Source: Bacteroidales bacterium UBA4459 (GTDB lineage: Bacteria > Bacteroidota > Bacteroidia > Bacteroidales > F082). Taken from it: a DNA stretch of 33,045 bases. Where the stretch lies: contig DGOT01000085.1 of the NCBI GenBank assembly GCA_002389465.1, positions 1 to 33,045 of the forward strand, given 5' to 3'. The notes beneath the pieces were generated by a model that was given only the letters and a program-made list of their open reading frames with translations, was not told the origin of the DNA and did no database searches. The position numbers were made by a program, and so were the translations under genes. Below are positions 6,456-13,824 of this stretch, one piece after another (positions within the stretch are counted from its first letter, which is position 1; every line of letters begins with the position of its first letter).

Positions 6456-7505
6456 ATGCACAACCCGATTGCTAAAAATAAAAATTACCTCTTCACTTTT
6501 TTCGTTTTATGGCTGGCTATCATCGGTATCCATACGGGAGTTATTATTTTTTTATACCAGATAGAGTGGCGGATAAGCCTTACTGACGCTGCTGTATTTA
6601 ACACAACTTTTGCCATTCTGGGATACAACCTCTGGTATGTTATCCGGTTTAGTTTACGTGAGAAGAAATCAGCTTTTGACCTGGTTACTAATCATCTTAT
6701 GGTGTCCGTGGTTATTATTGCCGCCTGGCTTGTCATAGGGTATTTTACCATGAAAAGCTTATATGGTATTAACGAGTCGTATATACAGTTTTTAAATGAC
6801 AGTTTGTTGTGGCGGGCAATCACAGGCATCTTTTTTTATCTCTTCTTTGTTCTTTTCTATTATGTGATCATTTACTACGAAGACTTACAGGACAAACTGA
6901 ATGTGGAAGCCGAACTGCAAAACCTGGTAAAAGAGGCCGAATTGAACGCTCTGAAATCGCAAATTAACCCTCATTTTTTATTCAACAGTTTAAATTCAAT
7001 TAGTTCGCTGACCATTACCAACCCTGAGGCGGCTCAGGAAATGGTTGTTAAATTATCTGATTTTCTGCGTTATTCGTTGAGCCATGATAAAGACGAAAAA
7101 GCCAGCCTGCAGGAGGAGATTGAGAACCTGAACAGGTATCTGGATATTGAAAAGATTCGTTTTGGAAAACGTCTCAATTTCATGTCGGATATTTCGGAAA
7201 ATTGTTATGGTTTTGACATTCCGAACATGATCCTGCAACCATTGATCGAAAACTCGATCAAGCACGGTGTATACAACAGTACCGAAGAGGTGTTGGTGGA
7301 ATTGAAATGTACCTCCGATGATCATTATTTTATTGTGGAGATCAGCAACGAATACGATCCTGAAGCCGTTAAAAAGAAAGGCCAGGGCATTGGCCTGAAA
7401 AACATTAAAAAGCGGTTACAGTTAATCTACCGACGCGATGATTTATTTGAGACCGCAGCCGATGGTAACATATTTAAAGCTATATTGAAACTCCCTAAAA
7501 ATTAA
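6456..7505 (+). CDS. LytS-family sensor histidine kinase
   Basis: A 349-residue membrane kinase of the His_kinase (PF06580-type) family. Four transmembrane helices lie at roughly 12-34, 47-66, 80-102 and 119-141, with no large extracellular sensor domain. A short coiled coil follows, then the H-box LKSQINPHFLFNSLNS with phosphorylated His173. The ATPase part has MILQPLIENSIKHG (N-box) and GQGIGLKNIKKRL (G-box). The kinase presumably phosphorylates the LytTR regulator encoded 5 nt downstream. Because it lacks a sensory loop, input may come from the LiaF-like protein upstream (inference from operon structure and from LiaF-LiaS precedent). Confidence 0.9.
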   Translation: MHNPIAKNKNYLFTFFVLWLAIIGIHTGVIIFLYQIEWRISLTDAAVFNTTFAILGYNLWYVIRFSLREKKSAFDLVTNHLMVSVVIIAAWLVIGYFTMKSLYGINESYIQFLNDSLLWRAITGIFFYLFFVLFYYVIIYYEDLQDKLNVEAELQNLVKEAELNALKSQINPHFLFNSLNSISSLTITNPEAAQEMVVKLSDFLRYSLSHDKDEKASLQEEIENLNRYLDIEKIRFGKRLNFMSDISENCYGFDIPNMILQPLIENSIKHGVYNSTEEVLVELKCTSDDHYFIVEISNEYDPEAVKKKGQGIGLKNIKKRLQLIYRRDDLFETAADGNIFKAILKLPKN

Positions 7506-7510
7506 TTCAA

Positions 7511-8260
7511 ATGAATAAATTGCGTGCCCTTATAGTTGAAGATGAAGCTCCCGCAAGGGATTTGATCAAAGCTTTTTTAAAAGACCATAACCAAATTGAA
7601 CTGATCGGCGAATGCGATAATGGTTTTGATGCCGTAAAAACCATTAACGATCAAAAACCCGACCTGGTTTTTCTCGACATACAGATGCCAAAACTGACGG
7701 GCTTTGAGATGATTGAATTACTGGACGAAATACCCGAGATCATATTTACCACAGCTTTCGACCAATATGCCATCAAGGCTTTTGAGCTGAATGCCGTTGA
7801 TTACATTATGAAACCATTCTCGAAACAACGCTTTGCCGAAGCAGTTGAGAAAGTCAGCGAACGTCTGAAACAAAAAAAATCGGAACCTAAAGCAGAAAAC
7901 TTCGCCCGCAAAATGAAGGAAGAGGTACGTGAACTGGAACGCCTTTTTGTCAAGACGGGCAGCAAAATTGATGTGATCCCGGTAACGGAAATTGCACGGA
8001 TAGAAGCGCAGGATGACTATGTGTACATCATCACGGCTAAAGGTAAATTCTTGAAAAAAGAAACCATGAATTACCTGGAAAAAGCGTTACCTGAAAATAC
8101 GTTTGTACGCGTACACAGATCGCATATTGTCAATATTAATAACATACAGAAAATTGAAAAGTACGGTAAGGACAGTTCTGTAGTCATCCTCAAAGACGGA
8201 AGCAGCGTACAGGTAAGCAAGTCGCGTATCAAAGAGCTGAAAAACCAGTTGGGGTTTTAA
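7511..8260 (+). CDS. LytTR-family response regulator
   Basis: A 249-residue DNA-binding response regulator. The receiver domain (1-~120) has acidic residues Glu10, Asp11 and Glu12, phospho-acceptor Asp56 in VFLDIQMP, Thr80/81 in IIFTTAFD and Lys101 in IMKPFS. A helical charged linker (~118-140) leads to a LytTR domain (~143-249) with the typical IEAQDDYVYI, FVRVHRSHIVNI and VSKSRIKELKNQL segments. LytTR proteins bind direct repeats upstream of target promoters. It is the last gene of the LiaF-like/LytS/LytTR operon. The regulon is unknown; I did not see a convincing LytTR direct repeat upstream of its own operon. Confidence 0.92.
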   Translation: MNKLRALIVEDEAPARDLIKAFLKDHNQIELIGECDNGFDAVKTINDQKPDLVFLDIQMPKLTGFEMIELLDEIPEIIFTTAFDQYAIKAFELNAVDYIMKPFSKQRFAEAVEKVSERLKQKKSEPKAENFARKMKEEVRELERLFVKTGSKIDVIPVTEIARIEAQDDYVYIITAKGKFLKKETMNYLEKALPENTFVRVHRSHIVNINNIQKIEKYGKDSSVVILKDGSSVQVSKSRIKELKNQLGF

Positions 8261-8279
8261 ATAAGCTTGATAAGTTTCA

Positions 8280-8298
8280 CCGGAAAAACTTGTTCCGG
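8280..8298. terminator. Possible hairpin after the lytTR gene
   Basis: CCGGAA at 8280-8285, a 7-nt loop, then TTCCGG at 8293-8298. The stem starts 19 nt after the regulator stop codon. No T-run follows, so it may be a weak or factor-assisted terminator, or part of the next gene's promoter region. Confidence 0.3.
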
Positions 8299-8313
8299 CA
8301 CCTTGAAGTTTTG

Positions 8314-8321
8314 TACCTTAG
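8314..8321 (+). promoter_or_regulatory. -7-like element upstream of the T9SS cargo gene
   Basis: TACCTTAG differs from TAnnTTTG by one base. TTG at 8290-8292 is a loosely spaced -33 candidate (21 bp). The start codon is 23 nt downstream. Confidence 0.35.
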
Positions 8322-8344
8322 CAGGTATCATAAACCTTCCGAAC

Positions 8345-9811
8345 ATGAAAACTTATCTGCCGAAAACAATTTTATTTCTGTTTACCTTATTTTTTCTGAC
8401 TTCCCATCCGGTCTTTTGCCAGTGGAATTACTGGGGCGATGCCATCGCTTTGACCGATTCGCTGTCGGATAACACAAACCCGGCGATCAGATATGTTCAT
8501 TTTGCTGATCCGGGCTATTACATGTTCTGGGAGAAATCAACTGAAACAACTTCTACCACCATTTATTACAAAAACTTTTACCAGGAAGACGAGCCGCACA
8601 TTTTCATGACTGCCGAGGGAGTTCATTATACAAATCCACAACTGATTGATACAAAATATTATCAGTCGAACGACACATTGTTTTATGTTTTCTACGAATC
8701 GGACGAAGAGGGATATAACAATATTTATTACCGGGTTTATAATGAAGCCGGGTTTACCGAGCCCCGGGTTTTAACAGAGTCTACAGAAGAAAAAACAGAT
8801 TTGCTTTGTAATAACTTTGGAAGAATTGCCTGGATAGAGCAAAACAGGATCATGCATGCAAAATTGGATGTCTATACACATATTATAGAAGAGGCTGTTG
8901 TGATCGACTCAGGTAACTGCTCTTTTCCATCTGTCATCCAAGCTGATGACGAATGGATGGGGTATGACGTTCCTGCTGTAGCATGGATTAAAGAGGTGAA
9001 TGACAGCTCCCGGATCATGGTACGAAAATATAATCAGCAAAACGGATGGCTCGAGCCCGAAGTTGTTTTTTCAGGCCCCCAGTGCCTGAATCTTTCGTTT
9101 TGCACCGGCATCGGAACGCCTGAAATACTATCCTGGGATTATTTTAATGATACAAGCTGGCACGTTGTATACTATGACCTCCAGGACGATTTAACGTACA
9201 TACCTGAATTCGACCTGAATGAACCTTTTTACCCTAAATTTTATTCCGGAATCATTCCGGTCAGCAAGTGGTTTGACGTTGGAATTTGTAGTGTTGTTTA
9301 CCTGCATGCCGACTCATCAGATATTTATACCTCACCATTTTATTACGGCGTATGGGCGCCAATTGAAGAATATCAAAATGTTTCCGGCTCTGCTAATCTG
9401 GTACGTAACCCAAAAATAATCAGCGGGAAAGTCATTGGTTGCAACCAGTATTTTATCAATATATGGGAGGAACAGGTAAACGATCACTGGCAGTTAAAAT
9501 ATGTAACGGCACATGAATGTTTGAGTATGATGGAAGAAAAAAATCTACCGTCCCCGCTGGATTTAAGGATAAACCCAAACCCGGTCAGTAAAGAAACAAA
9601 TATTTCATTTTTATTGGACAGGCCATCTGATATTATGCTCTCTATCAGGGATTTATCCGGGAAATTGGTGTCTGCGGTAGCTTCCGGTAAGCTGAACGCC
9701 GGACAATATGTATACGAGTGGAACGGAACCTCGCTGGCTCCGGGAATTTATATAGTCACTTTACAAAATGGTTCGGTAGTGACAACGAAAAAATTAATCC
9801 TTTCAAAATAA
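8345..9811 (+). CDS. Secreted protein with type IX sorting domain
   Basis: A 488-residue exported protein of unknown activity. I place the start at ATG 8345, because MKTYLPKTILFLFTLFFLTSHPVFCQ is a clear signal peptide, while the longer in-frame extension from 8267 has no signal character and overlaps the promoter. The body (~30-400) is rich in Trp, Tyr and Asp with recurring short motifs such as WMGYDVPAVAWIKE, SWHVVYYDLQDD and YYMFWEKS. This suggests a beta-propeller or sialidase-like blade fold, but no catalytic motif is recognisable. Residues ~410-488 are a type A T9SS sorting domain (INPNPVSKETNISF, IRDLSGKLV, APGIYIVTLQNG, KKLILSK). The nitroreductase gene follows after 5 nt, so the two may be cotranscribed. 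Confidence 0.8.
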   Translation: MKTYLPKTILFLFTLFFLTSHPVFCQWNYWGDAIALTDSLSDNTNPAIRYVHFADPGYYMFWEKSTETTSTTIYYKNFYQEDEPHIFMTAEGVHYTNPQLIDTKYYQSNDTLFYVFYESDEEGYNNIYYRVYNEAGFTEPRVLTESTEEKTDLLCNNFGRIAWIEQNRIMHAKLDVYTHIIEEAVVIDSGNCSFPSVIQADDEWMGYDVPAVAWIKEVNDSSRIMVRKYNQQNGWLEPEVVFSGPQCLNLSFCTGIGTPEILSWDYFNDTSWHVVYYDLQDDLTYIPEFDLNEPFYPKFYSGIIPVSKWFDVGICSVVYLHADSSDIYTSPFYYGVWAPIEEYQNVSGSANLVRNPKIISGKVIGCNQYFINIWEEQVNDHWQLKYVTAHECLSMMEEKNLPSPLDLRINPNPVSKETNISFLLDRPSDIMLSIRDLSGKLVSAVASGKLNAGQYVYEWNGTSLAPGIYIVTLQNGSVVTTKKLILSK

Positions 9812-9816
9812 ACGCC

Positions 9817-10398
9817 ATGCAAAAGCCAACACATAACGATTATCCGGTTAATTCTTTGGTCAGACAAAGATGGAGCCCACGGGCTTTTAACGAAAAACCA
9901 ATTGATAAAGAAAGGATGTACAGCTTGCTGGAAGCTGCAAGGTGGGCACCTTCAGCTTTCAACGAACAGCCATGGCGCTTTATCATCGGGTTGAAAGGAG
10001 ATGGTACATATGAGAAAATACTGGGAACACTCGTTGAGTGGAACCAAAAGTGGGCCGGAAAAGCTCCTATGCTGGTTGTGAATCTGGCAAAAAAAACATT
10101 TACCCTAAACGAGAAACAAAATGTAACGTTTAAATATGATCTGGGCCAGGCGGTATCCTTCATGTGCCTCGAAGCTATGAATCATGGGATTTACGCACAC
10201 CAGATGAGCGGTTTTAGTCCGGAAAAAGCTGCTGAAGCATTTCATATTCCGGCGGACTATCAGGCGGTTTCGGTTACGGCTTTTGGCTATTACAGTAACC
10301 CGGATGAACTACCCGAAGACATGTATAAATCAGAAATGGAAAAAAGGGTGAGGAGACCGTTAGACGAAACGATTTTCTTTGGTGATTTCGAAAAATAA
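9817..10398 (+). CDS. Nitroreductase family protein
   Basis: A 193-residue FMN-dependent oxidoreductase of the nitroreductase/NfsB-like superfamily, cytoplasmic. RQRWSPRAFNEKPI at the N-terminus holds the conserved R-(x)-S-x-R FMN phosphate-binding pattern. ARWAPSAFNEQPWRFII is the second FMN contact (S-x-x-N-x-Q-P-W). DLGQAVSFMCLEAMNHG is the dimer and active-site helix. The start at 9817 (MQKPTHNDYPV) fits the family; an upstream in-frame ATG at 9718 lies inside the preceding gene and is rejected. The gene begins 5 nt after the T9SS protein. The physiological substrate (quinone, nitro-compound or other) cannot be assigned. Confidence 0.88.
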   Translation: MQKPTHNDYPVNSLVRQRWSPRAFNEKPIDKERMYSLLEAARWAPSAFNEQPWRFIIGLKGDGTYEKILGTLVEWNQKWAGKAPMLVVNLAKKTFTLNEKQNVTFKYDLGQAVSFMCLEAMNHGIYAHQMSGFSPEKAAEAFHIPADYQAVSVTAFGYYSNPDELPEDMYKSEMEKRVRRPLDETIFFGDFEK

Positions 10399-10457
10399 AT
10401 TACAATCTTTTATCATTTTTCCGTTTGTATAGTCGTTCGCACACAGTACATTTTGGT

Positions 10458-10465
10458 TACTTTTG
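10458..10465 (+). promoter_or_regulatory. -7 element for the M28 lipoprotein gene
   Basis: TACTTTTG matches TAnnTTTG, 19 nt upstream of the ATG. Only a weak -33 candidate (TTCG at 10436-10439) is visible. Confidence 0.5.
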
Positions 10466-10484
10466 AGCCTTAAAATTACGTTTC

Positions 10485-11483
10485 ATGAATTTAAAATCTA
10501 TTTTACCTCTAGTGCTTGTTGTTGTCTGGGTGTGCACTTCCTGCGATCAAAGCCACAAAGCGGCGAGATCGCAAAAAACGGAAACGGCAAAGAAGACCGT
10601 TAAAGTTCCCGCTTTCAATGCTGATTCTGCTTATTTTTTTGTAGATAAACAAGTTGCTTTCGGCCCGCGGGTTCCGGGTTCGGCACCACACGACCTGTGT
10701 GCTACCTGGCTGATTGAAAAATTCAGACAGTACAGCGACACGGTGATTGTTCAGAAATTTAAAGCACGAACTTATGATAACGTAGCGAGAAATGGGAAGA
10801 ACATCATTGCTTCGTTTCAACCCGAAAATAAACACAGGGTTCTGCTGATGTCGCACTGGGATTCACGCCCGTTTGCCGATCATGATCCTGACCCTTCGAA
10901 ACACCGTACACCCTTTGATGCGGCCAATGACGGAGCCAGTGGTGTCGGTGTATTGATCGAAGCAGCCCGCCATTTTAGCATCCAGCAGCCTGATGTAGGT
11001 GTGGACATTCTTTTATTCGACCTCGAAGACTGGGGGCCCCCTACGGATCTGGAGCTCTATAAGGACGAATACTGGGGCCTCGGTTCGCAATACTGGTCAA
11101 AAAATCCGCATGTTTTAGGGTATGAAGCTTCGTTTGGCATCTTGCTGGACATGGTTGGGGCTGCCAACCCAAAGTTTAAAAAAGAATATTTTTCCCTGCA
11201 GTATGCACAGTTTGTAGTGGATATGGTTTGGGAGCGGGCTTACGGTCTGGGTTACGGTGATTGTTTCTTAGATGAAGAAGGTACCGCCATCAATGATGAC
11301 CACGTGTATGTAAACAAATACGCCCGGATTCCTTCGATTGACATCATCCATCTGGACCCTGCTTCTTCCAACAGGAGTTTCTTCGAATACTGGCATACAA
11401 CAGGCGACAATATGGAACATATCGATAAAAGAAGCCTGGGAATGACAGGTGAAGTTATTTTAGATGTAGTTTATTACCAATAA
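10485..11483 (+). CDS. M28-family lipoprotein, glutaminyl-peptide cyclotransferase-like
   Basis: A 332-residue zinc-dependent lipoprotein. The signal peptide ends in VCTSC, so Cys20 is the probable lipid anchor. The alpha/beta M28 fold is marked by LLMSHWDSRPFAD (His124, Asp126), DAANDGASGVGVLIE (Asp149, zinc ligand), LLFDLEDWG (Glu181/Asp182, base and zinc ligand) and EYWHTTGDN (His304, zinc ligand). This single-zinc layout, with TGDN after the last His, is that of glutaminyl cyclases rather than two-zinc aminopeptidases. The likely reaction is cyclisation of N-terminal glutamine to pyroglutamate on periplasmic or exported proteins. Many mature Bacteroidota proteins begin with Gln after signal cleavage, which would supply substrates (family knowledge plus inference). 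The stop codon touches the left copy of the direct repeat described at 11483-11524. Confidence 0.85.
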   Translation: MNLKSILPLVLVVVWVCTSCDQSHKAARSQKTETAKKTVKVPAFNADSAYFFVDKQVAFGPRVPGSAPHDLCATWLIEKFRQYSDTVIVQKFKARTYDNVARNGKNIIASFQPENKHRVLLMSHWDSRPFADHDPDPSKHRTPFDAANDGASGVGVLIEAARHFSIQQPDVGVDILLFDLEDWGPPTDLELYKDEYWGLGSQYWSKNPHVLGYEASFGILLDMVGAANPKFKKEYFSLQYAQFVVDMVWERAYGLGYGDCFLDEEGTAINDDHVYVNKYARIPSIDIIHLDPASSNRSFFEYWHTTGDNMEHIDKRSLGMTGEVILDVVYYQ

Positions 11484-11524
11484 TAATCCTGAGTTCCGGG
11501 TTTAAAGTTCGGAGTTGTTCTTTC
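11483..11524. repeat. Left copy of ~41-bp direct repeat (AAC-heptad type)
   Basis: This copy begins ATAATCCT and contains GGGTTTAAAGTTCGGAGTT. The same sequence, with a few changes and one missing base, recurs at 12372-12412. Read on the minus strand, AAC recurs every seven bases (AACTCCG, AACTTTA, AACCCGG, AACTCAG). The repeat overlaps the last base of the M28 stop codon. Confidence 0.75.
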
Positions 11525-11731
11525 CTGTTTTCCGCACTTTTTGAACTAACACACTTAATGTGCTGGTTTTCAGATGCAATTCCTTATATCAGGGTGTCTC
11601 ATAAGTCATTTTACCCAAAATAACGGGCTTTAATTGGGTATTCAGGTTTAAAGATCAGCAGATAGCATTTTTTTTAATCATAACATCCGTAATGTTTTCT
11701 ATTTTACGTATGCCCTCAAGCCGGGCTGGCT

Positions 11732-11763
11732 CTTACTTTTTTTCTTCAGCAAAAAAAAGTAAG
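11732..11763. repeat. 12-bp perfect hairpin with A/T tracts
   Basis: CTTACTTTTTTT at 11732-11743 pairs with AAAAAAAGTAAG at 11752-11763 around an 8-nt loop. The stem symmetry and A/T tracts could let it terminate transcription from either side. Confidence 0.6.
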
Positions 11764-11830
11764 CAAAAAATGCCGCCGCTGCTGAAAAAATTGCTATAAA
11801 TCATGGCATTCCACTAAAAGAAAATAACTC

Positions 11831-11889
11831 CCCCGATTTTAGTTTTGTAAGTTTTTTGGCACAAAAAACAACAAAAAACTTTATCGGGG
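11831..11889. repeat. 59-nt imperfect hairpin with two in-register stems
   Basis: CCCCGAT (11831-11837) pairs with ATCGGGG (11883-11889), and GTTTTTTG (11851-11858) pairs with CAAAAAAC (11862-11869). Both stems share the same centre at 11860, with a partly paired A/T section between them. Confidence 0.6.
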
Positions 11890-11965
11890 TCAAACAGATT
11901 TTCTTTTTTAACGTTCCATTCCATGATTTTCTTAACGCATTTTTTCAAAGGCGGGGTTCAGCCAT

Positions 11966-11978
11966 CCTGATAGTCAGG
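11966..11978. repeat. Small 5-bp hairpin
   Basis: CCTGA, TAG, TCAGG within the structured region. It is minor alone and is listed because it continues the series of hairpins. Confidence 0.3.
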
Positions 11979-12169
11979 CTGATATAAGTGGTTTTGGCAT
12001 GACAAACAAAAAATCAGGTAACAATTTCAATAGCAGGTTTCCATTAAAGCTCATCAATCTACCCAAAGCAAGCCTGCGGTGGGCTTCCCAAAACAGCGGG
12101 TTGGCGTTGGGGTGAATGACAAAAGGCATACAGATACGTGCAAAAGCGTTTACGTTTCGGCTTCAAATA

Positions 12170-12202
12170 TTCAGGCGGGTTTTGCGGGTAAGCCCGCCTG
12201 AA
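12170..12202. repeat. GC-rich hairpin with two alternative pairings
   Basis: TTCAGGCGGG (12170-12179) pairs perfectly with CCCGCCTGAA (12193-12202). Its loop holds GCGGG (12184-12188), which can pair instead with CCCGC (12193-12197). Two mutually exclusive structures are possible. Confidence 0.6.
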
Positions 12203-12371
12203 CGGTGGTAGTCGGGCAGGCATTTGAATGCGCCTCTTTTGCCGTAGATGTTGCCTTTTGTCAGAGCGCGAGGGAGCATTTGTTTTGGGTCACTTTCTTT
12301 GGTTCGTTTCTTTTTGATAAAAGAAATGAATAAAAAAAAACTTTCACAGGTATCTCAGTGCGACAAACAGG

Positions 12372-12412
12372 ATAATCCTTAATTCGGGTTTAAAGTTCGG
12401 AGTTGTTATTTC
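12372..12412. repeat. Right copy of ~41-bp direct repeat
   Basis: It repeats the block at 11483-11524 in the same orientation, sharing ATAATCCT and GGGTTTAAAGTTCGGAGTT, with one deletion and a few substitutions. It ends 22 bp before the stop codon of the convergent barrel gene. Confidence 0.75.
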
Positions 12413-12434
12413 TTGGCTGGAAATAAACGTTTTA

Positions 12435-13130
12435 CTAGAAAGGTGTAATCGTCAGGCCCACTGAAAACGGAGCCATAGCCGGCCCACTCCCTTTTTCAAA
12501 TATATCAGAGAACTGGTAATATCCGTACAAACTGACAAATTTATACCCGATTCGGAAAGTAGCGCCATACGACCATTTCTGAAGCTGACGGATGGTTTTT
12601 GTTGTTTCTTTCACCATGATCTGCTCATCAAAGCGATCGCCTTTATACTTTTGCTTGCTGTCGATCAAATAACCTACCTTAAAACCCGGCACGATCTTAA
12701 GGCCGTTTTTCCATCTCAGTTTTATTTCAACCGGTAAATCAATATAAGTAAGGTTAATTTTGGCTTTTCTGTACTCCACATCACTTGGTATGGAAACAAA
12801 TTTTATCGTATCATCTTTAATGTCTTCAATGAGCGAGTTTGAATACATGTTGTGATTTCTGATACCCAACCCGATGGCAAAAGAGACTAACTCCTTTTTA
12901 CCGATTTGCATGTTGTATTGCATAAATCCTGTAGCCCCTTGCTGTATGGTTCTTAATTCAAAAGACTCATCCATGAATGGCTCTTCCTTGCTAAATATCC
13001 ATATATCGGTAAATACGTCAGCGCCAACAGTAAATTTTCGTTTAGCACTCTCACTGATTACCTGCGAGAACGATTCGAAACTTAAAAGTACCAGTACTAG
13101 GGTTATGAGAAAAATATGCGGTTTTTTCAT
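12435..13130 (-). CDS. Outer-membrane beta-barrel protein (PorT-like family)
   Basis: A 231-residue protein with a clear signal peptide (MKKPHIFLITLVLVLLSFESFSQ). Alternating hydrophobic/polar strands follow, including QYNMQIGKKELVSFAIGLGIRNH, TYIDLPVEIKLRWKNGLKIVPGFKVGYLID and FRIGYKFVSLYGYYQFSDIF. It ends in a final strand FSVGLTITPF with a terminal aromatic residue, typical of an outer-membrane barrel recognised by BAM. It fits the opacity-like/PorT barrel family common in Bacteroidota; partner and cargo are unknown. It has its own promoter and is convergent with the M28 gene across the structured repeat region. Confidence 0.75.
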   Translation of the reverse strand: MKKPHIFLITLVLVLLSFESFSQVISESAKRKFTVGADVFTDIWIFSKEEPFMDESFELRTIQQGATGFMQYNMQIGKKELVSFAIGLGIRNHNMYSNSLIEDIKDDTIKFVSIPSDVEYRKAKINLTYIDLPVEIKLRWKNGLKIVPGFKVGYLIDSKQKYKGDRFDEQIMVKETTKTIRQLQKWSYGATFRIGYKFVSLYGYYQFSDIFEKGSGPAMAPFSVGLTITPF

Positions 13131-13159
13131 CTGATTAAATTTTATTCTTATTCTGTGCG

Positions 13160-13167
13160 CAAAGATA
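13160..13167 (-). promoter_or_regulatory. -7 element for the beta-barrel gene
   Basis: On the minus strand TATCTTTG matches TAnnTTTG, 29 nt before the ATG. The element lies in the short gap downstream of the TlpA gene, so the barrel gene probably has its own promoter. Confidence 0.5.
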
Positions 13168-13192
13168 GCATTTGATATGACAAAATACCGAA

Positions 13193-13801
13193 CTATTCCT
13201 GCAGCAATTCATCAAGTATTCGTTTCATTTTCCCCGAGTTCCACCTGGCAGCCCCCTTTTTGCTTATAACTACCTTTCCATCTCTGCTGATAACAAATGT
13301 GGCAGGAATACTTTCTGAAGCAAAATCACGTGGAGCACTCCTGCTAAAATAAAACGGAAGGTCATTATACTCGTGTTTACCGGCAAAATCTTTTACTTTA
13401 TCAGGTTGTTCGCCGGTTACTAAAACAAAATGAACTTTATCTTTATATGTTTCATGCAATTCATTAATTCCGGGAAGTTCGCCAATACAGGGTGGACACC
13501 AGGTTGCCCAGAAATTCAGAAATACAGGTTTGTCCAGCAGTTCGTCCAGCAAGACGGTATTCCCTTGCATATCATATACCTGCCAGTTGCGGGCTTCATC
13601 ACTTATTTTATACTGGCTGCCGGCGGATAATTCGGATGGAGGCAAGGCTGTAATTCTTGTGAGCCATGACGAAACTTCTTTTCGAGTTCCCGGAATGATC
13701 AGCAGGATGATGAAAACAATAAAAAGAACGTCGGTGAAAATACTGAACGGTTTTTTCTTTTTAAGGTAGTTTTTCAGGTAATTTTTTAGTGAAAAAGCCA
13801 T
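13193..13801 (-). CDS. Membrane-anchored TlpA/ResA-type disulfide reductase
   Basis: A 202-residue thioredoxin-fold protein. A basic N-terminus (KNYLKKKK) precedes one membrane helix (~23-37), an uncleaved anchor that puts the domain in the periplasm. The thioredoxin domain has VFLNFWATWCPPC with active-site Cys102/Cys105 and a cis-proline in SIPATFVIS. CPPC is the classical TlpA centre and suggests a reductant for cytochrome c maturation or other envelope thiols. It lies 23 nt downstream of the acidic 136-residue protein, so the two are likely cotranscribed. Compare the lipid-anchored CSFC paralogue at 4015-4530. Confidence 0.88.
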   Translation of the reverse strand: MAFSLKNYLKNYLKKKKPFSIFTDVLFIVFIILLIIPGTRKEVSSWLTRITALPPSELSAGSQYKISDEARNWQVYDMQGNTVLLDELLDKPVFLNFWATWCPPCIGELPGINELHETYKDKVHFVLVTGEQPDKVKDFAGKHEYNDLPFYFSRSAPRDFASESIPATFVISRDGKVVISKKGAARWNSGKMKRILDELLQE

Positions 13802-13824
13802 AGGTCAGGACGGAAATATCAATG

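Larger units (their letters stand above)
11525..12371. other. Long non-coding structured region between two convergent genes
   Basis: About 850 bp without a credible gene; all frames are interrupted. It contains several hairpins in succession: 11732-11763, 11831-11889, 11966-11978 and 12170-12202. A phrase translating as FFSSAKKSKQKMPPLLKK spans the first hairpin and stops soon after. The composition alternates between A/T homopolymers and GC-rich stretches, unlike either neighbour. I believe similar sequences are dispersed in Bacteroidota genomes, but I cannot verify that here. It is most likely a non-autonomous or structured repeat element. Confidence 0.5.

Noticed and set aside
8267..8344. 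Longer N-terminus of the T9SS cargo protein
   Set aside because: The extension overlaps a -7-like element and hairpin and would bury an evident signal peptide starting at 8345.
9718..9816. Longer N-terminus of the nitroreductase
   Set aside because: It lies inside the preceding gene in another frame and lacks family similarity; ATG 9817 gives the expected N-terminus.
11700..11790. Small gene encoding FFSSAKKSKQKMPPLLKK
   Set aside because: The frame lacks a start codon in good context and stops within a few codons; the phrase is produced by a hairpin of A/T tracts.
13430..13769. Plus-strand open frames over the TlpA gene
   Set aside because: They are opposite-strand shadows of a well-supported gene and have no motif of their own.
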